64,000 bases of DNA from Castellaniella ginsengisoli (GTDB taxonomy: Bacteria; Pseudomonadota; Gammaproteobacteria; Burkholderiales; Burkholderiaceae_B). Positions 9,423 through 18,956 of this stretch are shown piece by piece. The translations under genes and the position numbers were made by a program. The stretch is from assembly GCF_039523235.1 (NCBI RefSeq), contig NZ_BAAAEX010000013.1. One strand, 5' to 3'. The notes under the pieces were generated by a model. The model was given only the letters and a program-made list of their open reading frames with translations. It ran no database searches and was not told where the DNA came from. Position 1 is the stretch's first letter. Each line of letters starts with the position of its first letter.

Positions 9423-9890
9423 TCAGTGCCTGCCGGTGCTGCCGAAGCCGCCTTCGCCACGTTCGGTGGTCGTGTCGAAGGTATCGACCATGTGCAGGCC
9501 GATCTGCACGACGGGCTGGAACAGCAACTGCGCGATGCGCTCGCCTGGCTGAATGTCGTACGGCGTCTCGCTGTCGTTGGTCAGCAGGACTTTGATTTCT
9601 CCGTGGTAGTCGGCGTCGATCACACCGATACCCTGGGCGACGCGGATGCCGTGCTTCAGCGACAGGCCGGAACGCGAGGCCACGATGGCCACCAGGCCGG
9701 GATCCATCATGTTCAGCGCAAGGCCGGTGGGCACCGGCACGCGTGCCCCCGGCGCCAAGGTCTGGGGGGTTTCCAGGCAGGCACGCAAGTCCAGGGCGGC
9801 GGAGCCGCCGGTCGCGTAGTCGGGCAGGGGAATGGCCTCGCTGCCCAGCAGGGGGTTGACGATGCGGGCCTGGATGAGACGTCGTTGCAT
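9423..9890 (-). CDS. dut: Deoxyuridine 5'-triphosphate nucleotidohydrolase (dUTPase)
   Basis: This enzyme hydrolyses dUTP to dUMP and pyrophosphate, keeping uracil out of DNA and supplying the dTMP precursor. The 155 residues show all five trimeric-dUTPase motifs in order: SAALDLRACL, SRSGLSLKHGI, GVIDADYHGEIKV (catalytic Asp in motif 3), PGERIAQLLFQP and the P-loop-like tail RGEGGFGSTGRH. The start at MQRRLIQAR gives the normal family length. An open extension 62 codons upstream runs into coaBC and is not expected to be used. It is the last gene of ribF-ileS-lspA-coaBC-dut. Confidence 0.96.
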   Translation of the reverse strand: MQRRLIQARIVNPLLGSEAIPLPDYATGGSAALDLRACLETPQTLAPGARVPVPTGLALNMMDPGLVAIVASRSGLSLKHGIRVAQGIGVIDADYHGEIKVLLTNDSETPYDIQPGERIAQLLFQPVVQIGLHMVDTFDTTTERGEGGFGSTGRH

Positions 9891-9981
9891 GGTGAGCGGT
9901 TTCCGTGGGGTCAAAGTCGAGTTGCGGCGCTGGCGGGCTGCGCCCCGCCGTGCGGATTCAAGGCGGATCGCACCGCGTGTT

Positions 9982-11175
9982 TCAGCGGGGAAGGCGTGCG
10001 GCGATCCAGCCGACCAGTTGGCGCGCGGCCTGCAACTTGGATTGCCGGGCCAGGGGGTGGTGCCCGGTATCGTCAAAGATCACCAGCTCGGTGTCCTCGG
10101 CGTCCATGGCGTCCTGGGCCAGGTTGCCGACGATGGCGGGAATGCCTTTGCGTGCGCGCTTGGCCTGGGCATGTTCGGCGAGATGGCCTGTTTCGGCCGC
10201 GAAGCCCACGCACCAGGGGCCGCCGGGCAGGGCGGCCACTTCGGCCAGGATGTCGGGATTCTGGACGAAGTCCAGGTGCGGCGGCTGGCCGTCCGGCTGT
10301 TTCTTGAGCTTGGTGCTTGAAGGATTCGCGATGCCCCAATCGGCCACAGCCGCCACGGCGATGAAAAGGTCGGCCTGGCCGGCCCGCGCCATCACGGCGG
10401 CGCGCATGTCGGCGGCGTTGCGCACGGCGATGCGTTCGACGCCGTCCGGGCAGGGCAGCGCCACGGGGCCGGACACCAGGGTGACGTCGGCTCCGGCTTC
10501 CGCGGCGGCGCGGGCCAGGGCATAGCCCATGCGGCCGGAAGAGCGGTTCGTCAGCACGCGCACGGGGTCGATGACTTCGCTGGTGGGGCCGGCGGTGAGC
10601 AGCACGCGGCGCCCCGCCAGCGTCTTGGGCTGGAAGAAGGCGATCAGGGCGCGCAGGATGCGGTCGGGCTCCATCATGCGGCCCGAGCCGGTTTCGCCGC
10701 AGGCTTGGGGGCCGGCATCGGGGCCGATCAGCGTCACGCCGTCGGCGCGCAGTTGGGCCGCGTGGCGCTGCGTGGCCGGGTGGGTCCACATTTCGTGATT
10801 CATGGCTGGCGCGGCCAGCAGCGGCACGGCGCCGCGCGCCACGCACAGCGTGGTCAACAGATCGTCGGCCAGGCCGAGGGCGGCGCGGGCCAGGAAATCG
10901 GTGCTGGCCGGCGCCACCAAGACCGCGTCGGCGCCGCGCGTCAGATTGATGTGCGCCATGCGGTTGTCCATGCGCGCATCCCAGGCGTCCACCCAGACGG
11001 GGCGGCCGGACAGGGCCTGCATCGTGGCCGGCGTGATGAAGCGGGTGGCGGCCTCGGTCATCACCACGTCGACCGTGGCGCCTTCGTCTTGCATGCGGCG
11101 CAGCAGTTCGGCCGACTTATAGCAGGCGATGCCGCCTGTCAGCCCCAGGATGATGTGTTTGCCCGACAGATCCAT
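9982..11175 (-). CDS. coaBC: Bifunctional phosphopantothenoylcysteine decarboxylase / phosphopantothenate-cysteine ligase CoaBC
   Basis: This enzyme carries out two successive steps of coenzyme A synthesis. The N-terminal flavin (FMN) CoaC domain covers about residues 1-180, with the opening ILGLTGGIACYKSAELLRR, catalytic His in MAHINLTRGAD, the PAMNHEMW motif and the flexible-flap Cys in QACGETGSGRM. The CTP-dependent CoaB ligase domain follows from about 190, starting RRVLLTAGPTSEVIDPVR and NRSSGRMG. Length (397) is standard. It lies 10 bases behind lspA. Confidence 0.96.
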   Translation of the reverse strand: MDLSGKHIILGLTGGIACYKSAELLRRMQDEGATVDVVMTEAATRFITPATMQALSGRPVWVDAWDARMDNRMAHINLTRGADAVLVAPASTDFLARAALGLADDLLTTLCVARGAVPLLAAPAMNHEMWTHPATQRHAAQLRADGVTLIGPDAGPQACGETGSGRMMEPDRILRALIAFFQPKTLAGRRVLLTAGPTSEVIDPVRVLTNRSSGRMGYALARAAAEAGADVTLVSGPVALPCPDGVERIAVRNAADMRAAVMARAGQADLFIAVAAVADWGIANPSSTKLKKQPDGQPPHLDFVQNPDILAEVAALPGGPWCVGFAAETGHLAEHAQAKRARKGIPAIVGNLAQDAMDAEDTELVIFDDTGHHPLARQSKLQAARQLVGWIAARLPR

Positions 11176-11185
11176 GGGAGCCTCC

Positions 11186-11719
11186 TCAGGAAGAGCGCGC
11201 GCGGCGCGCGCGCAGGATTTCGTCCAGAATCAGCAGCGCGGCCCCGCACGTGATGGCCACGTCGGCCAGATTGAAAGCGGGGAAATACCAGCCGCGCCAG
11301 TAGAACAACAGAAAATCCACGACGTGGCCATGCAGCAGGCGATCGATGGCATTGCCCAGGGCGCCGCCCAGGATGCACGCCAGGGCCGCGCACAGCAGGC
11401 GTTCGGCGGCATGGGTATACAGCCAGCGCAGGATCAGGAGGGCGGCGACCCCCGCGATGCCGGTGAACACCCAGCGCTGGGCGCCGCCGCCATCGGCCAG
11501 GAAGCTGAAGGCGGCACCGGTGTTGTACAGCAGCGTGAGGTCGAAGACCGGCAGCACGGGCACGCGCTGGCCGTAGCCCAGCGCGCCCACGACCCAGACC
11601 TTGGTGGCTTGATCCAGCAGGATCAGGACCAGAGCCCAGCCCAGCCAGCCGGCCAGCAGCCGCAGGCGCACCGCACGCGGCAGGGACGGCCCGGCCGGCC
11701 CGGCGCCCGGGTCAGGCAT
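11186..11719 (-). CDS. lspA: Prolipoprotein signal peptidase (SPase II)
   Basis: This inner-membrane aspartic protease removes the signal peptide from diacylglyceryl-modified prolipoproteins. Four membrane helices are visible. The catalytic regions are present as YNTGAAFSFL and GGALGNAIDRLLHGHVVDF, the latter two supplying the Asp pair. The start at MPDPGAG gives 177 residues and overlaps the ileS stop by 8 bases, implying coupling. A second ATG 24 bases upstream would add eight residues, and neither has a clear Shine-Dalgarno. The C-terminus is basic (LRARRARSS). Confidence 0.93.
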   Translation of the reverse strand: MPDPGAGPAGPSLPRAVRLRLLAGWLGWALVLILLDQATKVWVVGALGYGQRVPVLPVFDLTLLYNTGAAFSFLADGGGAQRWVFTGIAGVAALLILRWLYTHAAERLLCAALACILGGALGNAIDRLLHGHVVDFLLFYWRGWYFPAFNLADVAITCGAALLILDEILRARRARSS

Positions 11720-14537
11720 GGGCACGGGTCTCGCCATCGCCATGCAGATTGGCTACGCATCGGCCGCATAGTTCCGGATGGGCCGGGTCGCGACCGACGT
11801 CGGCGCGGTGGTGCCAGCAGCGCCCGCATTTCGGGTGCTGCGTGGCCTGTACGGTGATTTGCAGCGCGCCGTCGCCTGCCACGGCCTGGGCCGCCGAGGT
11901 GATGAAAACGAACTTCAGGTCGTCCTCCAGCGAGTGCAGCAGGGCCAGGTCTTCCGCCTGGGCGGCGACGGTGACTTCGGCCTGCAGGGAGGCGCCGACC
12001 TTGCCTTCGGTGCGCACGGTCTCGATGTCCTTGTTGACCTGATCGCGGATTTCCCGGATGCGGGCCCATTTGGCCCGCAGCGCTTCGTCGCCCTCGGGCA
12101 GGCTGGTGAACGTTTCCAGGAAGATGCTGTCGCCATTGCCGATGATCTTCCAGGCTTCCTCGGCCGTGAACGACAGGAACGGGGCCATCCAGCGCAGCAG
12201 CGCGTGCGTGATCTGGTGCAGCGCGGTCTGGGCGCTGCGGCGCGCCAGGCTTTTGGGCGCCGTGGTGTAGAGGCGGTCTTTCAGTACGTCGAGGTAGAAG
12301 CCGCCCAGGTCCTCGGAGCAGAACAACTGCAGCTTGGCGACCACGGGATGGAATTCATAGACCTGGTAATGGCCGAGAATTTCCTTTTGCAACTGGGCCG
12401 CCCGCGCCAGGGCGTAGCGGTCGATCTCCAGCAGGTCCTCGTAGGCCACGGCGTCCGCCGCCGCATCGAAATCACTGGTGTTGGCCAGCAGGAAGCGCAG
12501 GGTGTTGCGGATGCGGCGGTAGCTGTCCACCACGCGGGCCAGGATCTTGTCGTCGATGCCCAGGTCGCCCGAATAGTCGGTCGAGGCCACCCACAGGCGG
12601 ATGATCTCGGCGCCCATCTTGCCGCTCACATCCTGCGGCGCGACGGTGTTGCCCAGCGACTTGCTCATCTTCTTGCCCTGGCCGTCCACGGTGAAACCGT
12701 GGGTGAGCAGCCCGCGGTAGGGCGCGCGGCCGAAGATGGCGGAGGCCAGCAGCAGCGAGCTGTGGAACCAGCCGCGATGCTGGTCGTGGCCCTCGAGGTA
12801 GAGGTCGGCCTCCGGGCCGCTGTCGTGGTGCATGGCCGGATGCGAACCGCGCATCACGTGCCAGAAGGTGGATCCCGAGTCGAACCAGACCTCCAGGATG
12901 TCGGTGCTCTTGGTGTAGTGCCGGGCGTCCTCGGCGCCCAGGATATCCTCGGCCGTGACGCGGCTCCAGGCTTCCACGCCCCCCTGTTCGATCATGTCGG
13001 CCGCCTGGTCGATGATCTCCATCGTGCGCGGGTGCAGTTCGCCCGTATCCACGTGCAGGAAGAACGGGATCGGCACGCCCCAACTGCGCTGGCGCGAAAT
13101 GCACCAGTCGGGCCGTCCCGCGATCATGTCGCGCAGGCGGACCTTGCCGTTTTCGGGGTAGAAGTGCGTCTGCTCGATGGCTTCGAGCGCGATCTGGCGC
13201 AGCGTCTTCCCGGGCTTCTGGGCCGGGTCGGTGAACACGCCTTCGCCTTCGTCCATGCGGATGAACCATTGGGCGGCGGCGCGGTAGATCACCGGCGTCT
13301 TGTGGCGCCAGCAATGGGGATAGCTGTGAGTGATGGTGGTGGTGTCCACCAGGCGGTCCGCAGCCTTCAAGGCATCGAGAATGGCGGGCACGGCCTTCCA
13401 GATGTGCTGGCCGCCGAACAACGGCAGATCGTCCGCGTACACGCCGTGGCCCTGCACGGGATTGAGGATGTCCTCGTACGCCATGCCGTTGGAGGTGCAG
13501 GAGCTGAAGTCGTCCATGCCATAGGCGGGCGACGAGTGCACGATCCCCGTGCCGTCCTCGGCGGTGGCGTAATCGGCCAGGTACACGGGCGAGAGGCGGT
13601 CGTAGCCTTTGTCCACATGCGCCAGCGGGTGCCTGAAAGGCATGTGTTCGAGTTTTTTGCCCTGGGCCGTGGCGACGACCCGGCCGGGCAGTTTCCAGCG
13701 GTCGAGGCACTTTTCGACCAGCGCCGAGGCGACGATGAGCAAGCCGCGCCCGGTATCGACCAGGCTGTATTCGAGTTCCGGGTTGACGTTGAGCGCCTGA
13801 TTGGCGGGAATGGTCCAGGCCGTGGTCGTCCAGATGACGATGAAGGCTTCCTTGTCGAGCGCGTCCAGGCCGAAGGCGGCAGCCAGCCTGCCGGGGTCGG
13901 CGGCCGGGAACATCACGTCCAGCGTCTGGCTTTTCTTGTCGGCGTACTCGATTTCGAATTCGGCCAGCGACGAGGCGCAGTCGAAGCACCAGTACACGGG
14001 CTTGAGGCCGCGGTAGACGAAGCCGCGCTCCATGACCTTCTTCAGGGCGCGCAGTTCCAGCGCCTCGTTGGCGTGGTTCATGGTCTTGTAGGGATGGTCC
14101 CAGTCGCCCAGCACGCCCAGGCGCTTGAAGTCCACCATCTGCTGCGCGATCTGCTCGGTGGCGAAAGCGCGGCTCCTGGCCTGCATCTCGGCGCGCGGCA
14201 GGTTGCGGCCGTGCTGCTTTTCAATGGCGTTCTCGATCGGCAGGCCGTGGCAATCCCAGCCCGGCACGTAGACCGCATCGAACCCTTCGAGCTGGCGGCT
14301 TTTGACGATCATGTCCTTGAGGATCTTGTTGACCGCATGGCCGATGTGGATCTTGCCGTTGGCGTAGGGCGGGCCATCGTGCAGGATGAACAGGGGCGCG
14401 CCCTGGCGGGCGTCGCGCAGCCTCTTGTACAGACCTTTTTCCTCCCATTCCTGAATCCAGCCCGGCTCGCGCTTGGGCAGGTCGCCCCGCATGGGGAAGG
14501 GTGAGTCGGGCAGGTTGAGGGTGTTTCTATAGTCCAT
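11712..14537 (-). CDS. ileS: Isoleucyl-tRNA synthetase
   Basis: This class I synthetase charges tRNA-Ile in the cytoplasm (941 residues). It has the HIGH-type motif in PPYANGKIHIGHAVNK near residue 58, the editing (CP1) domain with WTTTAWTIPANQALN, the KMSKS motif in GKKMSKSLGN, and a C-terminal zinc finger built from CGRCWHH and CGRC. The start at MDYRNTLNLPDSPFP is the normal bacterial N-terminus and lies inside the last codons of ribF, an 11-base overlap. An upstream ATG 33 bases earlier is possible but non-canonical. Confidence 0.96.
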   Translation of the reverse strand: MDYRNTLNLPDSPFPMRGDLPKREPGWIQEWEEKGLYKRLRDARQGAPLFILHDGPPYANGKIHIGHAVNKILKDMIVKSRQLEGFDAVYVPGWDCHGLPIENAIEKQHGRNLPRAEMQARSRAFATEQIAQQMVDFKRLGVLGDWDHPYKTMNHANEALELRALKKVMERGFVYRGLKPVYWCFDCASSLAEFEIEYADKKSQTLDVMFPAADPGRLAAAFGLDALDKEAFIVIWTTTAWTIPANQALNVNPELEYSLVDTGRGLLIVASALVEKCLDRWKLPGRVVATAQGKKLEHMPFRHPLAHVDKGYDRLSPVYLADYATAEDGTGIVHSSPAYGMDDFSSCTSNGMAYEDILNPVQGHGVYADDLPLFGGQHIWKAVPAILDALKAADRLVDTTTITHSYPHCWRHKTPVIYRAAAQWFIRMDEGEGVFTDPAQKPGKTLRQIALEAIEQTHFYPENGKVRLRDMIAGRPDWCISRQRSWGVPIPFFLHVDTGELHPRTMEIIDQAADMIEQGGVEAWSRVTAEDILGAEDARHYTKSTDILEVWFDSGSTFWHVMRGSHPAMHHDSGPEADLYLEGHDQHRGWFHSSLLLASAIFGRAPYRGLLTHGFTVDGQGKKMSKSLGNTVAPQDVSGKMGAEIIRLWVASTDYSGDLGIDDKILARVVDSYRRIRNTLRFLLANTSDFDAAADAVAYEDLLEIDRYALARAAQLQKEILGHYQVYEFHPVVAKLQLFCSEDLGGFYLDVLKDRLYTTAPKSLARRSAQTALHQITHALLRWMAPFLSFTAEEAWKIIGNGDSIFLETFTSLPEGDEALRAKWARIREIRDQVNKDIETVRTEGKVGASLQAEVTVAAQAEDLALLHSLEDDLKFVFITSAAQAVAGDGALQITVQATQHPKCGRCWHHRADVGRDPAHPELCGRCVANLHGDGETRAHA

Positions 14538-15492
14538 GGGAGGCGAAATAGTCACGAGCGCCTTGCGCATCCTGGCGGATGGCGGCGGTCAGGGTGGTCA
14601 GGTCGGGAAAGGATTCCTCGTCGCGCAGAAACTCGAGGAATTCGACGCACACCAGTTTACCGTAGGCATCCACCTGCCGATCCAGGATGTGCGTCTCCAG
14701 CAACAGCGTGCCGTCTCGGGTGACGGTGGGCCGCACGCCCAGGCTGGCCACGCCCGGCAGCGGTTGCGCGTCCAGGCCGTGCACTCGCACCACGTAGATG
14801 CCGGAGCGGGCCGCGCAGGGCTCGGGCACACGCAGGTTCAGGGTCGGGAAACCCAGGTCGCGGCCCAGTTTGCGGCCGTGGATGACGTGGCCGCTGATGC
14901 GGTAGGGGGCGCCCAGCAGTTCGCTGCTGCGCGCCAGGTTGCCCACCGCCAGCGCGGTGCGCAGCGCGGAGCTGGAAATCCGCTGGCCCTGGTGATCGGC
15001 GACGTCGGCCAGCGTCCGGACTTCGAAGCCGTGCGCGTGGCCCATGCGGCGCAGCAGGTCGATGTCGCCGCTGCGCTTGTGGCCATAGCGGAAATCCTCG
15101 CCGACCAGCAGCCAGCGCGTGTTCAGGCCCCGCACCAGCAAGTGGCGGATGAAGTCCTCGGCGCCCATGTCGGCCAGGTTTTGGTCGAAACGCTGGACCG
15201 CGATCTGGCGCATGCCGTGTTCGGCCAGCAGGGCGATCTTGTCCCGCAGGCTGCTGATCTGCGTGGGGATCAGTTCCGGGCGCTGGCCCCGGCGTGCGAA
15301 AAAGGCGCGCGGATGGGGCGTGAAGGTCATCACGGTGGGGACGAGCCCAAGCGCGGCCGCCGCGTCCCGGACCTGGGCGAGGATGGCCTGGTGGCCCCGG
15401 TGCACCCCATCGAAATTGCCGATGGTCACGGCGCTGGGCGCCGTCGAATCATGCCGGGGCAGGTGGCGGTAGAGGCGGAGTTCGGTATTCAC
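14527..15492 (-). CDS. ribF: Bifunctional riboflavin kinase / FAD synthetase
   Basis: This enzyme converts riboflavin to FMN and then FAD. The N-terminal nucleotidyltransferase domain (about 15-190) has AVTIGNFDGVHRGHQAIL and the SSSALRTAL motif. The C-terminal riboflavin kinase domain (about 195-320) has GHVIHGRKLGRDLGFPTLNL and the catalytic Glu region near CVEFLEFLRDE. It heads the minus-strand operon ribF-ileS-lspA-coaBC-dut and is divergent from purN, with about 80 bases between the starts. Confidence 0.96.
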   Translation of the reverse strand: MNTELRLYRHLPRHDSTAPSAVTIGNFDGVHRGHQAILAQVRDAAAALGLVPTVMTFTPHPRAFFARRGQRPELIPTQISSLRDKIALLAEHGMRQIAVQRFDQNLADMGAEDFIRHLLVRGLNTRWLLVGEDFRYGHKRSGDIDLLRRMGHAHGFEVRTLADVADHQGQRISSSALRTALAVGNLARSSELLGAPYRISGHVIHGRKLGRDLGFPTLNLRVPEPCAARSGIYVVRVHGLDAQPLPGVASLGVRPTVTRDGTLLLETHILDRQVDAYGKLVCVEFLEFLRDEESFPDLTTLTAAIRQDAQGARDYFASHGL

Positions 15493-15574
15493 AGGCGAGA
15501 GTTTACAATTTTACGTTTGTGCTCAGAATCATTGCTGAGCAATCCTCGTGCTTTTCCTGCTGGAGACCCTGCGC

Positions 15575-16264
15575 ATGCCGCATTCCCCCGACCGGCCGAT
15601 CCGGGTGGCCATCCTGATTTCGGGCCGCGGCTCGAACATGCAGGTGCTGGCCGAGACCATCGCGGCCGAAAAACTGCCTGTGGACCTCTGCAGCGTGCTG
15701 TCCAATCGCGCCGACGCGGCGGGGCTGGACTGGGCGCGGGCACGCGGCCTGCCTGCCGAAGTCCTGTCCCACCGCGGCTTCGACAGCCGCGAGGCCTTTG
15801 ACGCCGCCTTGCGCGAGCGGCTGGATGCCCTGGCGCCCGATTACATTCTGCTGGCCGGCTTCATGCGGGTGCTGGGCGCCGACCTGGTCCGCCATTTCGA
15901 CGGCCGCATCGTCAATATCCATCCGTCGCTGCTGCCCGCCTTTCCCGGCCTGCATACCCACGCGCAAGCGCTGGCCCAAGGCGTGCAATGGCACGGCTGC
16001 ACCGTTCATTTCGTCACGCCGGTTCTGGACCACGGGCCGATCATCGCCCAGGGCGCCATTCCCGTCCTGGCCGACGATACGCCCGATACCCTGGCGGCCC
16101 GGCTGCTGCCGGTCGAACATCAAATCTACGCCCAGGTGCTGCGCTGGTTGGCGCAGGGCCGCGTGCGGCTGCTGGCGGACGGCCGCGTCGAGGTCGCGCA
16201 AGCCCCCCACCGCGCCTGGGCCGGCCCGGTACTTTTCCAAAAGGATCACCATGAGCAGGAATGA
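15575..16264 (+). CDS. purN: Phosphoribosylglycinamide formyltransferase (GART)
   Basis: The enzyme transfers a formyl group from 10-formyl-THF to GAR in purine synthesis. The 229 residues contain ILISGRGSNMQVL at the start, AGFMRVLG, and the catalytic stretch NIHPSLLPAFPGLHTHAQAL with the essential His-Asp pair completed by VTPVLDHGPII. The chosen ATG follows GGAG at 9 bases. An upstream in-frame ATG at 15548 would add nine residues. The C-terminus overlaps the next gene by 14 bases. Confidence 0.94.
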   Translation: MPHSPDRPIRVAILISGRGSNMQVLAETIAAEKLPVDLCSVLSNRADAAGLDWARARGLPAEVLSHRGFDSREAFDAALRERLDALAPDYILLAGFMRVLGADLVRHFDGRIVNIHPSLLPAFPGLHTHAQALAQGVQWHGCTVHFVTPVLDHGPIIAQGAIPVLADDTPDTLAARLLPVEHQIYAQVLRWLAQGRVRLLADGRVEVAQAPHRAWAGPVLFQKDHHEQE

Positions 16265-17687
16265 CACGCGGGACAAAGACCGCAGCCGAGCCCGCACCCG
16301 CGCGGCGGCCGAGGGCGGTCGCCGCGCGGGTGCGGGGGGGCGCCCGCAGGCCGCGCGAAACGACCCGCCGGCGCGGCCCTACGTCATGGCGGCTGCGCGC
16401 ATCGAGCAGGTGCGGCAAGTGCTGGGCGAAGTCCTGCAATGGAAGTATCCGGCCGATGCCGTGCTGTCGCACTGGTTTCGCGCCCACACCAATGCCGGGC
16501 TGCGCGACCGGGGGGAAATCGCCGAGGCGGTGTTCGATGTGCTGCGCCATCTGAGACGCTACCGCCAGTTTGCGGAAATCGGCGCGGGATCGGGCACGCG
16601 CCGCCTCGCGGTATTGGGCCTGACGTCCGTCTGGCCGCGCGAGACCCTGGACACCGGCCTGGACGAGCAGGAGCGGGCCTGGCTGGATCACGTCTTGTCC
16701 TTGTCCACCGACGGTCTGTCCCGGGCGGTGCGTCACAGCGTGCCGGATTGGCTGGACGAGCGCCTGGCGGCCCTGCCGGATGCGGAGTCCCTGCTGCGGG
16801 CGCTGAATGCGCCGGCTCCGCTGGACCTGCGGATCAATCCGCTCAAAATGGAACGCGATGCGCTGCTGGCCGCCTGGGCGTCCGGCCCCGAGGCCCGTTG
16901 GGCGGCGCAGGCGACGCCGTATTCCCCCTGGGGCATCCGGATCCAGGGGCGGCCGCCCATCAACCGCTGGGGGGCTTTCGAACGCGGCGAGATCGAAGTT
17001 CAGGATGAAGGCAGCCAGTTGCTGGCGGCGCTGGTGGCTCCTCGGCGCGGCGAGATGGTCATTGATTATTGCGCTGGGGCGGGGGGCAAGACCTTGCTGC
17101 TGGGGGCGTTGATGCGCTCCACCGGCCGCCTGTATGCCTTCGACGTGTCGGCGGCCCGCCTGGCGCGCGCCAAACCGCGATTCGCCCGCAGCGGTTTGTC
17201 CAACATCGTGCCGGTCGCCATTGCGCCAAGCAACGACCAGCGCGTCAAGCGGCTGCGGGGCAAGGCCCATCGCGTTCTGGTGGATGCGCCGTGCAGCGGC
17301 CTGGGCACGCTGCGCCGCAATCCGGATCTGAAATGGCGCCAGCATCCGGAATCGCTGGTCCAGTTGTGCGAAACCCAGGCGGCGATCTTGCGCGATGCGG
17401 CGGCCTGCGTGATGCCGGGCGGGCGGCTGGTGTATGCCAGTTGCAGCATCCTGCCGGAAGAAAACGAACTGCAGGTACAGGCCTTCCTGGAGGCGCACCC
17501 CGAGTTCAGCCTGCTGGATGCGGGGGCGGTGCTGGCCGACCGGGGGATCGAGGTGGCCCTGGATGGCCCTTTTTTGCGGCTGAGGCCCGACCTGCACGGC
17601 ACCGACGGTTTCTTTGCCGCCGTGATGCAGCGCGCCAAAGCCGTTCAGGCGGCAACCGGCCAAGCCGCGCAGGCGCCTGCCCCCTGA
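16251..17687 (+). CDS. RsmB/NOP-family SAM-dependent RNA cytosine-5 methyltransferase
   Basis: This is a probable rRNA or tRNA m5C methyltransferase of 478 residues. The C-terminal catalytic domain has SAM motif I as DYCAGAGGKTLLLGAL and the two cysteines of m5C enzymes in VDAPCSGLGTLRRNPD (motif IV) and YASCSILPEENE (motif VI). The start with AAAAGGA upstream overlaps purN. The first 45 residues are basic and Arg/Ala-rich, followed by a helical region (VRQVLGEVLQWKYPADAVL) and then a PUA-like insertion. The exact RNA target is not readable. RsmB itself normally carries a NusB-like N-domain that is not obvious here. Confidence 0.87.
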   Translation: MSRNDTRDKDRSRARTRAAAEGGRRAGAGGRPQAARNDPPARPYVMAAARIEQVRQVLGEVLQWKYPADAVLSHWFRAHTNAGLRDRGEIAEAVFDVLRHLRRYRQFAEIGAGSGTRRLAVLGLTSVWPRETLDTGLDEQERAWLDHVLSLSTDGLSRAVRHSVPDWLDERLAALPDAESLLRALNAPAPLDLRINPLKMERDALLAAWASGPEARWAAQATPYSPWGIRIQGRPPINRWGAFERGEIEVQDEGSQLLAALVAPRRGEMVIDYCAGAGGKTLLLGALMRSTGRLYAFDVSAARLARAKPRFARSGLSNIVPVAIAPSNDQRVKRLRGKAHRVLVDAPCSGLGTLRRNPDLKWRQHPESLVQLCETQAAILRDAAACVMPGGRLVYASCSILPEENELQVQAFLEAHPEFSLLDAGAVLADRGIEVALDGPFLRLRPDLHGTDGFFAAVMQRAKAVQAATGQAAQAPAP

Positions 17688-17753
17688 CATGGGAAACCGC
17701 GTGGGCTACACTGAAAACACCTTTCAGTACCATGCGGGCGCGGCCCGGACACA

Positions 17754-18956
17754 ATGAACACCTGGCTTTCCTTTCTTCAGGGCGGCATGCTGGATCTGGG
17801 CCCTTGGGCGCTGGTCGGCGTGACGCTGGCGCTCACCCACGTGACCATCGCGGCGGTGACCCTGTACCTGCATCGCAGCCAGGCGCACCGTGGCGTGGAT
17901 CTGCACCCTGCCGTGGCGCATTTCTTCCGCTTCTGGCTGTGGCTGACTACCGGCATGGTGACTCGCGAGTGGGTCGCCATTCATCGCAAGCATCACGCCA
18001 AATGCGAACGGGAAGGCGATCCCCATTCGCCCGCCGTGTTCGGCCTGGCCCAGGTCTTTTTCCGCGGGGCGGAGCTCTACCGCGACGAGGCCCGCAACGC
18101 CGAGACCCTGGCGCGTTATGGTCACGGCACGCCCGACGACTGGATCGAACGCCGCCTGTACGGCCGCTACAACCTGCTGGGCGTGAGCCTGATGCTGATC
18201 CTCGACCTGGCACTGTTCGGCGTGCTGGGCCTGACGGTGTGGGCGGTGCAGATGGCCTGGATTCCTTTCTGGGCGGCCGGGGTGGTCAATGGGCTGGGCC
18301 ATGCCTGGGGCTACCGCAATTTCGCCTGCCCGGACGACAGCACCAATGTCGCGCCCTGGGGATTGCTGATCGGCGGAGAAGAACTGCACAACAACCACCA
18401 TGCCTACGGCACGTCGGCGAAGTTTTCCTCGCGCTGGTATGAGTTCGACCTGGGCTGGGCCTATATCCGCATTCTGCAGTTCCTGGGCCTGGCCAAGGTG
18501 CGCAGGGTTGCGCCCCGGCTGCGGCTCCGGGCGCCGGAGTCCGTTGACGTGCTGGGGCAGGACCAGCTCCAGGGCATCATTGCGCACCGCTACGAGGTTC
18601 TGGCCCGCTATTCGGGGGTGGTCAAGGCCGCCGTGGCGCACGAACTGAAGGCCCTCAAGCTGCGCCATCGGCGTGGCGAGCGCCTGCTGCTGCGACGCTG
18701 CCGAAAATGGCTGGTGCGCGACGACGCCCAACTGGCGCCCCGCGAACAGGCCCAGGTGGACCGCGCCCTCTCGCTGGCGCCCGCGTTGTCGACCCTGGTG
18801 CAGATGCGCCGGGAATTGACGGCGCTGTGGGAATCTTCCAGCGCCAGCAGCGAGCAGTTGCTGGCCGACCTGCGCGCCTGGTGCGCGCGCGCCCAGGCCA
18901 GCGGCATCGATGGCCTTGAACAATTCGCTTTGCGCCTGGGCCGCTACGCCGCATGA
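17754..18956 (+). CDS. Membrane acyl-CoA/acyl-lipid desaturase (delta-9 type)
   Basis: This is a di-iron integral-membrane fatty acid desaturase of 400 residues. Three histidine boxes are present: HRSQAH (about 44), HRKHH (about 80) and HNNHH (about 216). Two pairs of hydrophobic helices lie between them. Residues after about 250 form a charged helical extension beyond the usual desaturase core, with many Arg/Glu and coiled-coil character. It likely adjusts membrane fluidity. It sits just upstream of uvrD with a 4-base ATGA overlap, a co-transcribed but functionally unrelated pair. Confidence 0.92.
   Translation: MNTWLSFLQGGMLDLGPWALVGVTLALTHVTIAAVTLYLHRSQAHRGVDLHPAVAHFFRFWLWLTTGMVTREWVAIHRKHHAKCEREGDPHSPAVFGLAQVFFRGAELYRDEARNAETLARYGHGTPDDWIERRLYGRYNLLGVSLMLILDLALFGVLGLTVWAVQMAWIPFWAAGVVNGLGHAWGYRNFACPDDSTNVAPWGLLIGGEELHNNHHAYGTSAKFSSRWYEFDLGWAYIRILQFLGLAKVRRVAPRLRLRAPESVDVLGQDQLQGIIAHRYEVLARYSGVVKAAVAHELKALKLRHRRGERLLLRRCRKWLVRDDAQLAPREQAQVDRALSLAPALSTLVQMRRELTALWESSSASSEQLLADLRAWCARAQASGIDGLEQFALRLGRYAA

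Noticed and set aside
11778..14504. Very long plus-strand open frame (about 900 codons) across ileS
   Set aside because: It lies wholly antisense to the conserved ileS gene and encodes low-complexity Gly/Val/Gln/His-rich text typical of reverse-complement frames in GC-rich DNA.
15798..16250. N-terminal extension of the RNA methyltransferase through purN
   Set aside because: That part is a shifted frame of purN. A good ribosome site precedes the ATG at 16251.
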